Shown: piece after piece, positions 46,901-56,266 of the stretch
Position numbering within the stretch: position 1 is the stretch's first letter
Layout: each line of letters begins with the position of its first letter
Assembly (NCBI GenBank): GCA_021018995.1
Contig: CM037586.1
Span: 5,740,328 to 5,804,327 of the forward strand
DNA: 64,000 nt
Source: Chloranthus sessilifolius
Taxonomy: Eukaryota > Streptophyta > Magnoliopsida > Chloranthales > Chloranthaceae
Reading direction: 5' to 3'
Position numbers and translations under genes: made by a program
The notes under the pieces: model-generated
Seen by the model: only the letters and a program-made list of their open reading frames with translations
Told to the model about the DNA's origin: nothing
Database searches by the model: none

Positions 46901-48118
46901 TATAATTGTGTCTAGCGTTTTTGAAATTTTAATGGTATTGAGCATCGAATAGATTTCAATTTTTGAATTTGGCGTGTGACTAGTGATTTTATAATATGAT
47001 AAATGAGAAAAGTTAAATAATGACGATAATGATTCGTGCATCAATAACTAAGATATAAAATGAATAACTATAGATGTGATAGAAATGTAGCACTCAAGAA
47101 CATGTTTTGAGAATATTAATATTTTTAATTTGAAGATGATTTTGTAATTTATCTCATAATTTGTTTGCTTCCGTCGTTGTATTGATATATTTGAGGTGAA
47201 CTATACTAAAACATTGGAGTTGATATAGATAAAAGTTAGAATACCAAAATTGATAATCGAACCTTATTATTGTAATTAGATTTTTAGAAAAATTTAATAA
47301 TTTTTGGTTGATATCAATTTTTATAGATATGAAACATTTAAAATTATAAACAGTTAATGCAGTTAGGATTAAGCTATTCTTGTAGGAAATTTATTGATTT
47401 TAAGAAATGTTTAAATAAGTGGGAGCTTGTAGTTGTTGATAGTTATTACGAATCTTAAAATTGTGATGCTCATATCGAATTAGTTTTAACTGCACAGTTT
47501 TAGTGAGAGTTGTTTATCTGATATTGGTTAGTTTGTTTTGTTATTAATGCATCAAATATTTTATTTTTGTACACGTGCTATTGATGGTATAAGTGATTAT
47601 ACTCTATCCATTTACATGAGAATTTTATCACATGACAAGATGATGAGGTTGTACCTCGTTATGCCTGAATTTTGCTTGGGTTAGATGTGATTGGGCACTA
47701 CATCGGTAAACCTTTGTTCTGATAGTTTGGTAACTGATAGTCATAGGCGGGGAGCCAATAATGTATCAGGAACGACATATCCTTGGGGGTATGACGCATG
47801 GACAAATATAGGAACTGTACAGATATGTAAGTTGCCTGATATCACTAAGTAAAGACTTAAATTCATTAATGATGCTAGTTTTGTGACTATGGATTGCCTA
47901 GTGTCGATTTGTAAGATGGAATACTCTGTGCGTTATGATCCTTTACTGGTGTTATTATTGAATTTGGGTGGTTGTTATGAAGCATTGAGGTAGTGGGGGT
48001 CAATGATTTGTCGAAATATAAAATGGATGGCCATCCGCTTTTCAAAGTTTGTCAGCCTAGAGAGTCGTTTTAAAAAATTATGTTTAGATGAGTTAAGGTG
48101 TAGACAAAGTGGGAGAAT

Positions 48119-48515
48119 ACTAGATTTTTTGTGGTTAACACCTTAACCCATCCTTATGTTTCATTAAAAAAACTGGGTTGGACTTTTGATAACGCGTATC
48201 TTGAGGTGATAGGAAGTAGTTTCCTAATATAAGTGATATGTCTCCACTATCTTTCTTTGATGGGTTAGGAAAGAGAGGTGGCTATATAAGGAGACCACCG
48301 TCCCCTCTTCCTCTAATCATAGCTCATTCCCATCTAGAGGCTAAACTTAGAGAAGGCGAGAGGTAACGTGGTTTCGGATTCTTTGGCGGAGATCATCGGT
48401 TCCATTAAGGAGATCGCTAACTTGGCGACCAGATAATAAATACAAGGTACGCGTGTTCTTACAAAGGTATATTTTGATCATATGATTCGAGCCTAAATCT
48501 TAAAATTTTCTAACA
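48119..48515 (+). repeat. 3' LTR of the non-coding retrotransposon
   Basis: Matches the 5' LTR throughout. Its first two or three bases are altered (tac instead of tgt), and it ends tctaaca before the TSD. Confidence 0.88.
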
Positions 48516-48520
48516 TCATA

Positions 48521-48862
48521 TGGCACAACAATAAATCATACTTTAATGATGTGAGATAAAAAGTGACATTTTAATGGTAGAAGATCATTTGGTGTTTAAA
48601 TGTCTGCCAGGAGCTATTATACCTTTTTATTTATCAGTAACCATTTAATTTAATCCGATCCTAAGACTACCGTAGAGATGTTGTTTTGATTCAATCTTCG
48701 ACATCAAGTTGCATACTTGATGAAAACAGTGTCACCCTCATCTTAGTGACCCTTAGTGACTCGTTTCCTTATGCGACTTAAACCCTCAAATGTGTGTTTT
48801 CGAAAAATTGGCCCTTTGGTTCATATGGTAATGCCCGCTCATCTAAAATTTCTGCAAATACG
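48521..48862. other. Spacer, dispersed repeat
   Basis: 48520-48630 is a third copy of the repeat at 13870-14130 and 15510-15770. No gene. Confidence 0.5.
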
Positions 48863-48870
48863 CAAACTTT

Positions 48871-48997
48871 GAAAAATTTGCATTTTCGGCCCTACAAGTT
48901 TGCTTATTTGCAAAAACGGTCCTATAATTTGAAACTGTGCAAAATAAGCTAGCTCCAAGCCAAGCCGTTTCTACTTCAACATCCACCTGTTTTTTCG

Positions 48998-49045
<48 letters not shown>

Positions 49046-49366
49046 CATTTTTTTTATTGTCCATTTTTTCAGTTTCGACTATAGTAGTGCTCGCTTATAA
49101 TTGCGGGTCGTGATACTCGATATTTTAAGCGCTATCTTGGACGCTATTTTACGATAACGGACGATATTTTATGATCGCAATTGCTAACATTTGATAGATT
49201 TTAGGGTACGAAGAAAAAAAAGAGATTACTGTGTTTATTAGTTAGTGATCTGCCAAAAATATAACAACATAAGACATAAGTAAACAAAAAAAAAAAAAAA
49301 AATTAAAAAACTCGCTAACATACCGCTATCTTAAGATAGCGACCGTTATCTTAAGATTGTGGTCAC

Positions 49367-49424
<58 letters not shown>

Positions 49425-50875
49425 CACCCGCTATCCTAAGATAACGGCCGATATTTATAAAAAATATATATATATATATTTTTATAAGATATTGGCCGAT
49501 ATTTTAAGATATTGACCGATATCCTAAGATAGCGGTTGATATCTTATAAAAAGAATAAAAATAAAAATTATTATTATTATTATTTTTTAAGTTAGCGGTA
49601 TGTTAGCGGCCACTTTCTTAAGATAGCGGCTGCTAACTTATAATTTAAATTATTATATATATATATATATATTTTAAGTTAGCGGTATGTTAGCGGCCGC
49701 TAACTTATAAAAATAAATAAATAATTTTTAAAGATAGCGGCCGCTAACATACTACAAACTTAAAATAAATAAAAATAAATTTTTTTTTTTTTTTAAAAGA
49801 TGTCGGCCGATATCTTAGCGGCCGATATTTTAAGATATCACCTGCTATCCTAAGATAACGGCCGATATTAAAATTTTTTTTTTTTTTTTTTTTTTTTAAG
49901 TTAGCGGTAAGTTAGCGATTTTTTTTTTTAAGTTAGCGGTATGTTAGCGGCCGCTAACTATAAAAAAAAAAAAGAGAATAAATTATTATTATTATTTATT
50001 TTTTTATTTTTTTTAAGATAGCGGTATGTTAGCGGCCGCTAACTTATTAAAAAAAATAATTTTTTTTTTTTTTTTTTTTTTAAGATATCGGCCGATAACT
50101 TAAAATATTGGCCGATATTATAAGATATCGTCTGATATTATAAGTTATCGGTCGATATTATAAGCTATCGGCCGATATGATAAGTTATCGGCCGATATCT
50201 TTAAAAAAAAAAAAAAAAAAAAATTTTTAAAAAAATAAGTTAGCGGTCGCTAACATACCGCTAACTTAAAAAAAAATTTTTTTTTTTATTTTTTATAAGA
50301 TATCGGCCGATATTTAAAAAAAAAAAAAAAAAAATTTTAAGTTAGCGGTATGTTAGTGGCGGCCGCTATCTTATAAAAAAAAAATTGGCGGTATGTTAGC
50401 GGGTAATTTATTATAATTTTTTTTTTTTTTTTTTTAAGTTAGCGGCCCCTAACTTATAATAAAAAAAAAAAGAATAAATTTATTATTATTATTATTATAT
50501 TTTTTTAAGATAGCAATATATTAGCGGCCGCTAACTTATTAAAAAAAAAAAAAATTTAAGTTTGCGGTATGTTAGCGGCTGCTATCTTAAGATAGTGGCC
50601 GCTAACTTTAAAAATAAAAAATAAAAAATAAAATTTAATTCGGCCGATATTTTAAGTTATCGGCCGATATCCTACGATAGCGGCCGATATTAAAAAAATA
50701 TATATATATATTTTTTAAGTTAGCGGTATGTTTGCGGTCATTATCTTAAGATAGCGGTTGCTAACTATAAAAAAAAAAAAAAAAATTTTTTTTTTTTTTA
50801 ATTATTATTTTTTGTAAGATAGCGGTATGTTAGCGGCCGCTAACATACCGCAACAGCCGCTAATAAGCTAGGGAA

Positions 50876-50925
<50 letters not shown>

Positions 50926-51156
50926 AAAACGTGGAACCGACTTGGCTTGGAACTGGCCTATTATGTAAGGATTGAGATTATAGGGTCGTTTCTGCAAATA
51001 CACAAACTTATAAGGCTGAAAGTAAAAATTTCCTATATATATATAAGGGAAACGTGGAACCGGCTTGACTTGGAGCTGGCCTGTTATGTAAGGATTGAAA
51101 TTATAGGGCCGTTTTTGCAAATACACAAACTTATAAGGCCGAAAGTGCAAATTTCC
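48871..51156. mobile_element. 2.3-kb palindrome-tiled foldback element
   Basis: The TSD CAAACTTT lies at 48863-48870 and 51157-51164. Long inverted ends of about 115 bp: from the right GGAAATTTGCACTTTCGGCC, from the left gaaaaatttgcattttcggc, both continuing through tttgcaaaaacgg. The right end is tandemly duplicated (50922-51040 and 51047-51156). Between two (TA)n tracts (48998-49043 and 50878-50922) lie about 1.8 kb made almost wholly of the perfect palindromes TTAGCGGCCGCTAA and ATATCGGCCGATAT and their variants, separated by A or T runs. No coding frame. The 8-bp TSD suggests hAT; the TIR sequence also recalls Mutator ends. Confidence 0.85.
49080..50860. repeat. Array of short GC-core palindromes in AT-rich DNA
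   Basis: At least six perfect or near-perfect gttagcggccgctaac units (for example near 49690, 49735, 49945, 50030, 50525 and 50835) and many atcggccgatat units, plus half-units gcggtatgttagcgg. Each can form a hairpin alone and also pair with its neighbours in either orientation. Confidence 0.85.
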
Positions 51157-51164
51157 CAAACTTT

Positions 51165-51690
51165 AGATGCTATTTTACTTTAGAGTTTGTCTACAAAGGC
51201 AATGGCTAGGTCCTATCAGATAGAATCAGATTTTCAGTGCTACCCCATCTGTTGCCTTTAGAAATAGGAAAACTTTGACTTTCTTAGTTTTCACTCTTTA
51301 TAGCATGACGTGCAGATTAGATTCTCCTATTTCCAAGGACATCAAATGGGGCTGGACTGAAAATCCAATTTTACTTGGTAAGATTGGACCATTGCCCTAG
51401 ATGTACCATAAAGCAGTCTACACTTTTGTCGGGCTGCATGACATGCGCGGACTTCCATGCATTAAAAGAGTGAACTGCGGTATCCACCCATGATGGGTGG
51501 ACGCCCATTGAAGACTTAATTCCTTACTTTATGTTGAAGAGAACAAACTCTAAAATCTACTTTATAAGTTATTTTGCCTTACTTTCCATCAAAATATTAA
51601 ATTTATTCAAAACTATTGCCTTTTTTATTTACAGTTTTTTAGTATTACAAAGCTAGATTAGTAAGTTAAAAACAGTGCAAGTAAAATTTA
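51165..51690. other. Spacer, nothing recognised
   Basis: No coding signal; it ends in the TSD of the next MITE. Confidence 0.45.
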
Positions 51691-52032
51691 GGTTGGCGTT
51701 ATTTGTATCCATTTTTTCTGTGAAGAATGCACGCATATGCACTATAAAAGATTGTTGAGTACTTTGAATCAGATGATGGCAATCGTCTTTCGTCTCAATC
51801 TTTTACAAAACAGTTCTTTAGCTCGTGGTGCACCTATCACATGGTCACATATTGATTCTATGGGGCACAAATCCCCACTAACCGTCCGTTAGGTTCGCCA
51901 TGATTTCAAGATAAATTTTGTGAAAGACAGATAAAAACAGTCTCTATTGTTTGATTCAAGTCAGTCAGTGATTTCTTATGGTAGAAATGAGTGTGTTCTT
52001 CACAAGAAAAATAGGTGCCAATAAAGCCACCC
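51691..52032. mobile_element. Family A MITE, complete, 9-bp TSD
   Basis: TSD TAAAATTTA / TAAAATCTA (51682-51690, 52033-52041). TIRs are ggttggcgttatttgtatcc and, from the right, gggtggctttattggcacct. The core hairpin is partly deleted. Confidence 0.85.
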
Positions 52033-52041
52033 TAAAATCTA

Positions 52042-52985
52042 TTAACACAAACTTACTGTGAAAAGAATAAACAGAATTATACTTTATGTTGTAATATGGG
52101 AGGATTGCGGGTAATATGGTCATACTATGGTGTACCGAACATTGTTTATAAGTCAGGAAAAATATGTTTAACAAACAAATACAAACCTTACATCCGAATA
52201 AACTTATATATTTTTTACGGGCGAGTTCCATTTTTATAACAAATTAACCCTTATTTTCGTTTAAATCACGAAAAGTCTTAAATCGTGGCTATTTATAAAT
52301 CCCAAATAAGTCTTTAGTTGTGGCCTCTCCCCATTTCATGGGAATAGGAGGAGATTGACTTATGCATCGCCTTACACAAACGGGTCTGGCACCTAATACC
52401 AGCTGAAACAGTGTATGTATATGAGAAGGGTGGCATTATTTGCACCCAAGAGCATACTGTGATGGGATATATATTCTGGGTAGTAGCAAGAAGGCGTGAA
52501 GGCCTTGTAGCTGATTAGTTAGCAGTAAAAAGGTGTAAGAGCTTTGGAGCTTATTGGTGGTGCGATATGGTCGCGACGCAGTCGCATGAGAAGATAATGC
52601 GAGGAGTCATTGGCATAGTGGTATAGGGCATGACACTGTATGTCATGAAAAGAGTCCATGTGCCATGGGGGTATGACAAACCAATACGTTTGAGGCTCTA
52701 GAGTTGTTTGTCCATAGATGACATTTTGACCATCTATGCAGGAGAGGTATTAGATGAGATGTCTCCCACCCATACGGGGCCTTGCGTCGCCAAAGGGTGG
52801 GTGCGCAAATGTCTCCTATGCCTGAAAGGGTGAGCTGAGGACATTGCGTCGGCAATGCCGAGTGGCACTCAAGGTGAGGTTGTCACATAGCCCGATCGAC
52901 ATCGCAGTGCGCATGGGTCGATAATGAGGGAGGCACTCGAGAGCTACATGGGGCACGATAGCTGAGGGTCGGATGCAGACGTGTG
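52042..52985. other. Flank of the viral locus, unassigned
   Basis: Somewhat GC-richer from 52560 on (a stretch with gcgtcggcaatgccg, cgatcgacatcgcag). No protein similarity in any frame. It could be viral leader, an LTR or host DNA; I cannot tell. Confidence 0.35.
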
Positions 52986-53108
52986 TTAGTAACGGATACG
53001 CCCATGAGTTTTTAATTGTAAGTTTGTAATCATGGGCGTATCCGCCATACATCGTGTGTTACTAACACCCGCCATACGTGTGTTAGTAAGATTCCAACAC
53101 TAGCCACC
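52986..53108. other. Left edge of the viral locus: hairpin and leader-like block
   Basis: ggatacgcccatga and its complement tcatgggcgtatcc (52998-53044) form a hairpin. The block caacactagccacccgcc (53091-53108) recurs at 60791-60808 next to the primer site of the viral genome, in the same orientation, so a leader piece is fused here to the protease segment. Confidence 0.6.
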
Positions 53109-53696
53109 CGCCTGATTATCCTCACAATTTATGACATCATCGCCCTTATTGACAGTGGTGCTGACATGAATTGTCTTCAAGAGGGATTAGTCCCTTCCTT
53201 TTATTTGACCTCCACTCGTCAGAGTCTCACCAATGCTAGTGGATATCCCATACCTATCCACCACAAACTTAACCATGCTGCTATCCAGCATCATGATATT
53301 TCCATTCCCACTTCCTTTGTGATTCTCCCAAATATCACTCAAACCCTTATCTTAGGGATTCCTTTTAATTCTTCCATCTTTCCCTTTACTCGAGTTGATT
53401 CTCACGGCATTTCTGCCCAATTTCAGGGTCATCCCCTTCACTTCCACTTTCTCTCCTCTCCTTCTGAGGACTCCTTTCCTCATCTTTGTTGTGTCTCCCT
53501 TAACGGAAATACCCAATTCTGGGGGGGTCATCACTACAATCACACTACTCACCATAATCGAATTGGTTCTTCCCATTTGCATGAGCATTTGCATTCACAT
53601 TTGCATACCATCAATCCAGTGGTCTTATATTTATGTGGTGATCCTACACTAGGAAATCACCAGATCACCATTACTTTTCGTGCAGAGGATGACTAG
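53109..53696 (+). pseudogene. Viral segment B, copy 1: aspartic protease with His-rich tail
   Basis: The frame enters from a rearrangement junction and is open to the TAG at 53694. It contains the retroviral-type active site ALIDSGAD (DSG at 53151-53159), NCLQEGLVP and LILGIPF, all matching the protease of the RT-bearing genome (58117-58125). Then comes a segment with 11 His in about 29 residues (around 53527-53613), ending CGDPTLGNHQ and AEDD-stop. No reverse transcriptase follows. The N-terminal part of the polyprotein is missing. In the RT-bearing genome the same position leads straight into RT, so this is a different segment, not a copy of it. Annotated as a fossil. Confidence 0.8.
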
Positions 53697-54519
53697 TTAT
53701 GCTGGAAGCTCTTCTGCCAATGCAGCCAATTCAACAGAAGACAATTTCTCGCCACAAAGAAAAGTTTATGTTGTCCTCAAAGGACACCAACCAGGACTAT
53801 ACACTTCATGGCAATCCTGCCATAGCCAAATTTATAATTTTCCTAGCCCATTATACCAAATGTATAATTCCATCAGAGAAGGCAAATATGCTTTTCAAAC
53901 CTATCAAACCATGCATATCCTTGCCCAATCTCCTATTATGGAAATCAAATACTACTCCAAATAAGAAATTTTCAACATTAGCCATATATCTAATTTCATT
54001 AGCCCACGTATTGATTCCTCCATATACCAAGAAATTAATGGAGTATGGAAAAACCATGTTGCCAATAATAAAAGAAAAGTCAGACAACATTTGAGCATTC
54101 TGGCATCCAAAATTCAGGCTCAAGAAGCCCATACCCAACAACTTTATGAAGGCCTAACCTCATTACTCAAGAACTTCAATTGGGAAGAAGAAACCTTTTC
54201 CTTTGAGAAAATTTCCTATTTCCTCAACCTTATTGAATTGGTGAAACAAAATGATCCAATTCTGCATCGCCTTAAAAGAATCTGCATGTTTGAAAAAGCC
54301 AAACATGTTCTTCCAATTGATATTTCCCAAAATATTGTATCTCAAGTTGAGGATTCGGCTACTCAGATCAAACAAATCTTATTGCAGAATTGTCAATTTA
54401 TCAACCACCTTCAGGGTTACTATCTCTCAAAATTTTCTTTGTTCACGCCTGATTATCCTCATAATCTTTCCCAAGGTTTTGATTGGAGATTAGAAAGAAC
54501 AAGAGAGAATGCTAGATAA
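53689..54519 (+). pseudogene. Viral segment B, copy 1: hybrid-binding-domain ORF
   Basis: The ATG at 53689 overlaps the protease stop (ATGACTAG). After a Ser/Asn-rich 25-residue start, YVVLKGHQPGLYTSW followed by an aromatic QIYNF block matches the RNase H1 / caulimovirus viroplasmin N-terminal domain, which binds RNA-DNA hybrids or RNA. A TAA at 53962 interrupts the frame; it then stays open to 54519 through a helical domain with LKRICMFEK and PIDISQ. The last codons are read from the fused promoter region, so the natural C-terminus is lost (compare copy 2, 62022-62833). Confidence 0.78.
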
Positions 54520-54930
54520 AATTTTCGGTGTAAATACTCGGTGTGAATTTTTGATGTCCTGAACAATCCCCAGGCTAACCCTTTTATAGATGAATGCGGA
54601 TTTGAAGTGGTTTGAAATCCGCTATTGATTGATGAATACGGACTTGAAATGAATTGAAATCCGCCGCTGAGTGGGACACGTGTGCTGGGTGGATTGGTTG
54701 CAGTCGCTTCGTCCCTTGATAATTGTGTTCTGACGTAAGGGCATGCGTCAGTGCTTCATAATTGGAATGATGACTTCATGGACAGCTGGTAAGGCTATTG
54801 GCCTTTAATAATTTAAATGGTAGGGTCTCTGATGATGTGTGAGCAAATAACTACTTTGACTGATTTGTCACTTTATTAATGTGAAGTGACAGCTTCATTG
54901 GCTGTATTGATAGTTGCTTGGAGTGATGGA
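54494..54930 (-). promoter_or_regulatory. Pararetroviral promoter region, copy 1
   Basis: A 35S-like arrangement on the minus strand: an as-1-like pair of TGACG motifs (TGACGcatgcccttACGTCA, 54731-54750), a TATA box TATAAAAG at 54581-54588, and a leader start in a CT-rich stretch. The first 300 bp agree with copy 2 (61093-61400) at most positions, and similarity continues weakly to the ORF ends. It lies downstream of ORF2 of the RT-bearing genome. as-1 elements bind TGA-type bZIP factors in 35S promoters (established). Confidence 0.82.
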
Positions 54931-54973
54931 CAGCTGTATTGGCTGGGAAATAGCTGTATTGATGGTTGGCTAA

Positions 54974-56266
54974 TTATTTCTTACTTTTGACCTGATTAAT
55001 GGTTGAGTCCCAATATTCGCCGAGTGAATGATCAGGACTGTCTGATTGCGATTCCCCTGCTAGAACATGGAAGGAATTATTGTTTTCAGACGAAGTGAGG
55101 GAATCTTCATCCGAATGGGATACTGAATTGAAGGTTTGAAGAAAATAGGCTTTCATGGAAGCAAGACAACGATGATTAATCTGTGTCTCAGATAAATCGG
55201 GATGTTGTTTTCGAATCATGGATTTGAATATTTCAAAAGGATTAGATTTTAAAGAAGATAAAGAAGCCTCAGGTTTTGCTGTTTTGGCATGCCGAGATAT
55301 AATGGATGAAATTTCAAGTAGTTTTTTGTCAAAATCGGGAATATTATCCCACCATCGGATCCAGTAAGTTCTTTGAAGTGTGGGAAGATGGTCAATAGTG
55401 GTAATTTGAATATTCCATATCCAAATCCATGGAATACTGCATTCTGTGAAGAAAAAGAAATCAACTTCAGAGAAATAAAAATTTTTTCCTTTGAATTTTA
55501 CTCCTTCATATTAATTATATAAAGGAATTAATGATTTGGGTAAAATTTTGGTAGTTGGACCGAAATAACTCCACCAATTATAGAACCAATTAGGAATGCC
55601 AGCTTGAAGGATATCTGGACAAATCTTTAGAAACCAGGAATGTTTCTGTTTGGGATTCATATAATAGAAGGCATTGGTGAAGGATTGAATATAATCCCAA
55701 TAATTAAAAGAATGGCCTGAACTGAGTTTGCGGGATTTATTTAGGTCAAAACCCCAAATGGAGGGTTTAATGATTTTATGAATAATGGCTTTACTATAGG
55801 TAATTGGGCTATTTGGCCGTAGGTTTTCCATATGATGGGTAAAGGTAATGGATCCAGTAGCGGTCAAAATTGCTTCTGCAATTAGACGGGTTTTACCATC
55901 CAATGCAGGAAATCCTTGATTGTCAAGATATCGTCTCTTTAGTTCCCAGGGATCAGATATCCATTGCTGATCTTCTGGTTCAATTACCAGAATGGTGAAA
56001 AATATATCCTTTTGAATATAAGAAATTTCTTTTGTTTCCATCTTCTCTTTATTGAGAGAAGTTTTCTCTTTATTGGAAGTAGTTTTTTCTTTATTGAGAG
56101 AAATATCTTTTTTAGCAGAGTCCTTAAATTGAAAGCCTCCTTTTGTTCGATGTCTATTACTTTGGATAATTGTCCAAAGAGCATGATCATCTATGGATTC
56201 TTGATTTGAGGCTAAGGGGATATTGCCCCTTTCTTTACCTTTTCCTCCTGAGGAGGATGCCGCCAT
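54974..56266 (-). pseudogene. Viral ORF2 of the RT-bearing genome (one internal stop)
   Basis: One frame from an ATG at 56266 to a stop at 54974, about 430 codons, interrupted only by a TAA at 55511-55513. Its ATG overlaps the stop of the preceding polyprotein as TAATG. It begins MAASSSGGKGKERG, has a Lys/Ser-rich repeat (SLNKEK-type, three copies), then a Trp/aromatic-rich central domain (WDYIQSFTNAFYYMNP, WFYNWWSYFGP) and an acidic C-terminus. A second ORF of unknown function after RT is typical of florendoviruses (established); no biochemical role can be read from the sequence. Confidence 0.75.

Larger units (their letters stand above)
43734..48515 (+). mobile_element. Non-coding LTR retrotransposon (LARD-like)
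   Basis: The TSD TCATA lies at 43729-43733 and 48516-48520. The 5' LTR is 43734-44131 and the 3' LTR about 48119-48515; they differ at roughly twenty positions by eye. The primer site TGGTATCAGAGC (tRNA-Met) is at 44134-44145, and the purine-rich tract aaagtgggagaa ends just before the 3' LTR. The 4-kb internal region shows no gag or pol peptide in any frame. It is therefore a non-autonomous element that must use proteins of a relative. The primer site and tract resemble Copia elements (inference). Confidence 0.9.

Noticed and set aside
48843-49064. Minus-strand frame with Tyr-Ile repeats
   Set aside because: Lies across a (TA)n tract and the TIR of the palindrome-tiled element.
49080-50860. 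CRISPR-like or satellite array
   Set aside because: Units are palindromes with irregular spacing and no unique spacers, and this is a plant nuclear genome. Not CRISPR and not a regular tandem satellite.
53395-53652. Alternative frame of about 85 codons overlapping the segment B protease, open also in copy 2 (63106-62870)
   Set aside because: The DSG active site, the end overlap with the next ORF and the His-rich tail are in the other frame. The open alternative frame is probably a result of base composition, although its presence in both copies was noted.
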